From JAHEGP01 sp963792875 (GTDB taxonomy: Bacteria; Pseudomonadota; Gammaproteobacteria; Pseudomonadales; JAHEGP01), in assembly GCA_963792875.1 (NCBI GenBank), contig CAWBXV010000002.1, positions 806,001 through 870,000 of the forward strand: DNA of 64,000 nt. The letters are read 5' to 3'. How positions within the stretch are numbered: the first letter of the stretch is position 1; each line of letters begins with the position of its first letter. Under the pieces are notes generated by a model. The model was not told the origin of the DNA. It saw only the letters and a list, made by a program, of their open reading frames with translations, and made no database searches. Positions 62,835-64,000 of this stretch are shown here, one piece after another. Both the position numbers and the translations under genes were made by a program.

Positions 62835-63483
62835 CGCTTCTGTAACAGTGAGATGCGGCGCTGATAAGGCCCTGTATTGCGCGGGGAGAGGGTGAGCCCT
62901 GCCCGGTATTGACTGTGCTTGGAATCGATCGGCCTCACCGCCGGGCGGTCAATCCGGTAGATCTGTCCACGGCACAGCCAGCGCTTGTCTACAGGCAATG
63001 GCACGGCGAGGGTTGCGGCGGAGACGCTGTGGATAGCTTCGCTGTCGACGCGCCCAGCTGTGGATAAGCGATGCGGGAACACTCACTTCCCGTTGCGCGC
63101 TGCAGGGCAGCCCGTTTCAGCGCATTGCGCTGGCGACTGTCCGGCTTATCGCCTGGGCGGCTAACCATCGGCGGCGGTGGCACCGGTGTCCATCAGGCTC
63201 GGCGGTCCCGGGCGATCAGTCGCGCCTTGCGGGGCCCTCTGCCGCGGACTGTGGCCAATGAATCGATCCCGGGACAATAGCGGCGCGCGGCGCTGACCGC
63301 GGCGTCAAGCTGTCCGGCTGACTTCAGCTGCAGCAGCGGTCGCTTCAAAGCGAAGAAAAGTTAATAAAAAACAACGCTATGAGCGGCATCAATCGCCCCG
63401 TTACGACAGCTGCCTGCCGCGCGCTGGACGCAGCGAGCCGTGAAGTCCCCGAAGTGACAACCTCGCTGGATCCCTGTCGGCGC

Positions 63484-63586
63484 TATTGAGCTTATTTATT
63501 AATCTATTAAGTATTGATATCTCTATATTGAAGGGAATGTTATTAATGAAAGCCGGCACAGCGCTGTGGATAACATGAATTTTTTA
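63484..63586. other. Right AT-rich tract with DnaA box and T-run
   Basis: An AT-rich stretch (63484-63550) of TA/TT-rich steps lies next to a perfect minus-strand DnaA box (63566-63574) and six T (63581-63586). This repeats the layout of the left tract about 750 bases away. A candidate unwinding element. Confidence 0.6.
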
Positions 63587-64000
63587 TTGAATATCATGCC
63601 GTTGAGTGAATGGTAAGGACACCTTGTGGCGCTGTGGAAGCTGCGTTGTGCGGGGTATTGGCGGTGGATCAAACGCAGGATCCGGCACCCTACGGCGGGA
63701 TAAGAGCCTGTTCACGCACCGTCTGCGCAGTGGTTATCCACAGCCTGGCCCAGCGCCGCCGGGGCCTGCAGCGCAACTGGGCGTAAGGTGTGGATAAGTT
63801 GGTGGTATCCGGCAGTGGGGATGGCGGCCCGCTGGCTTTGGTCCTTGCTGAGTATTCATCCCCCTTATCGGCGCCAATGTTGCACACCATTGGCGCCGGT
63901 AGGCAGCAAAAGGGCTCTGCAAGTGATTGGCGAGTGGCCGTGAGGCGGGCTGCCGGCGCTCGCGAGTGCCGCAGCGGGAGCATTATCGGAGTGACTGGCT

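Larger units (their letters stand above)
62544..64000. other. Probable chromosome replication origin (oriC) region
   Basis: No credible gene in 1.46 kb. Five perfect DnaA boxes lie at 62816-62824 (-), 63059-63067 (-), 63566-63574 (-), 63734-63742 (+) and 63789-63797 (-). A one-mismatch box TGTGGATAG lies at 63028-63036. Three perfect boxes share the longer context GCTGTGGATAAC (62815, 63565 and the reverse complement near 63732). AT-rich tracts at 62736-62801, 63356-63383 and 63484-63550 are candidate unwinding elements in otherwise GC-rich DNA. Position beside mnmG and near parAB, with genes to the left transcribed away from it, fits oriC. dnaA itself is not in the window. Confidence 0.85.

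Noticed and set aside
62702..63082. A 126-codon minus-strand frame inside the origin region
   Set aside because: It runs through DnaA boxes and AT-rich tracts, with no family resemblance; it is more simply explained as non-coding origin DNA.
1..64000. tRNA, rRNA, CRISPR arrays, insertion sequences and prophage genes
   Set aside because: No repeat-spacer pattern, transposase, integrase or rRNA-like sequence was recognised anywhere, and no tRNA cloverleaf was noticed in the intergenic gaps.

Overview
This 64 kb window is GC-rich, gene-dense DNA with the gene content of a marine gammaproteobacterium related to Pseudomonadales/Cellvibrionales, for example the Halieaceae (OM60/NOR5) group. That placement is inferred from gene content and order, not from a search. 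The gene order resembles several ori-proximal blocks of Pseudomonas chromosomes joined together: coaD-fdx-mutM; radC-coaBC-algC-argB-pyrE-crc-rph-yicC-gmk-rpoZ-spoT-ridA-recG-rubredoxin reductase-ubiC-ubiA; and glmS-glmU-atp-parB-parA-rsmG-mnmG. I saw no rRNA or tRNA genes, insertion sequences, prophage or CRISPR arrays.

Layout. 1-8.3 kb: the 3' end of coaD, a ferredoxin, a small exported protein, mutM, an orphan hydantoinase A, rpmB-rpmG and a large AsmA-like protein with an 11-residue tandem repeat at its C-terminus. 8.3-25.2 kb: radC, CoA synthesis (coaBC), membrane-anchored phosphomannomutase (algC), argB, pyrE, a catalytically degenerate Crc-type protein, rph, yicC, gmk, rpoZ-spoT-ridA (stringent response), an epimerase and recG. 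25.2-31.6 kb: a DnaA-box cluster, a coupled dicarboxylate symporter/DUF2059-like pair, a rubredoxin-rubredoxin reductase fusion, ubiC-ubiA (ubiquinone entry steps) and a FemAB-like protein. 32-46 kb is the most accessory part: a double cNMP-domain/rhodanese protein, yaaA with a methyltransferase, an M48 lipoprotease with TPRs, a ketosteroid isomerase beside TRAP transporter genes, a YciA thioesterase, uvrD, a deazaflavin-type nitroreductase and an eight-heme cytochrome with TPRs.

46-62.5 kb is a long co-directional minus-strand run: slipin/NfeD, glmS, glmU, the ATP synthase operon (atpIBEFHAGDC), parA-parB, rsmG and mnmG. 62.5-64 kb is about 1.46 kb without a credible gene. It holds five perfect DnaA boxes, one near-perfect box and AT-rich tracts, and is the probable chromosome origin next to mnmG, as in E. 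coli. The minus-strand genes to its left run away from it.

The sharpest anomaly is a 1.3 kb stretch (about 56,054-57,340) where atpF, atpE and atpB carry six single-base indels although every other gene seen in the window is intact. This most likely marks poor sequence quality or a cloning artefact in the F0 genes rather than real loss of ATP synthase. Other points of interest are the DnaA-box cluster about 37 kb from the putative origin, the Crc-like protein, the rubredoxin fusion, the ketosteroid isomerase-TRAP neighbourhood and the octaheme TPR cytochrome. I found no clear new multi-gene defence or biosynthetic system.
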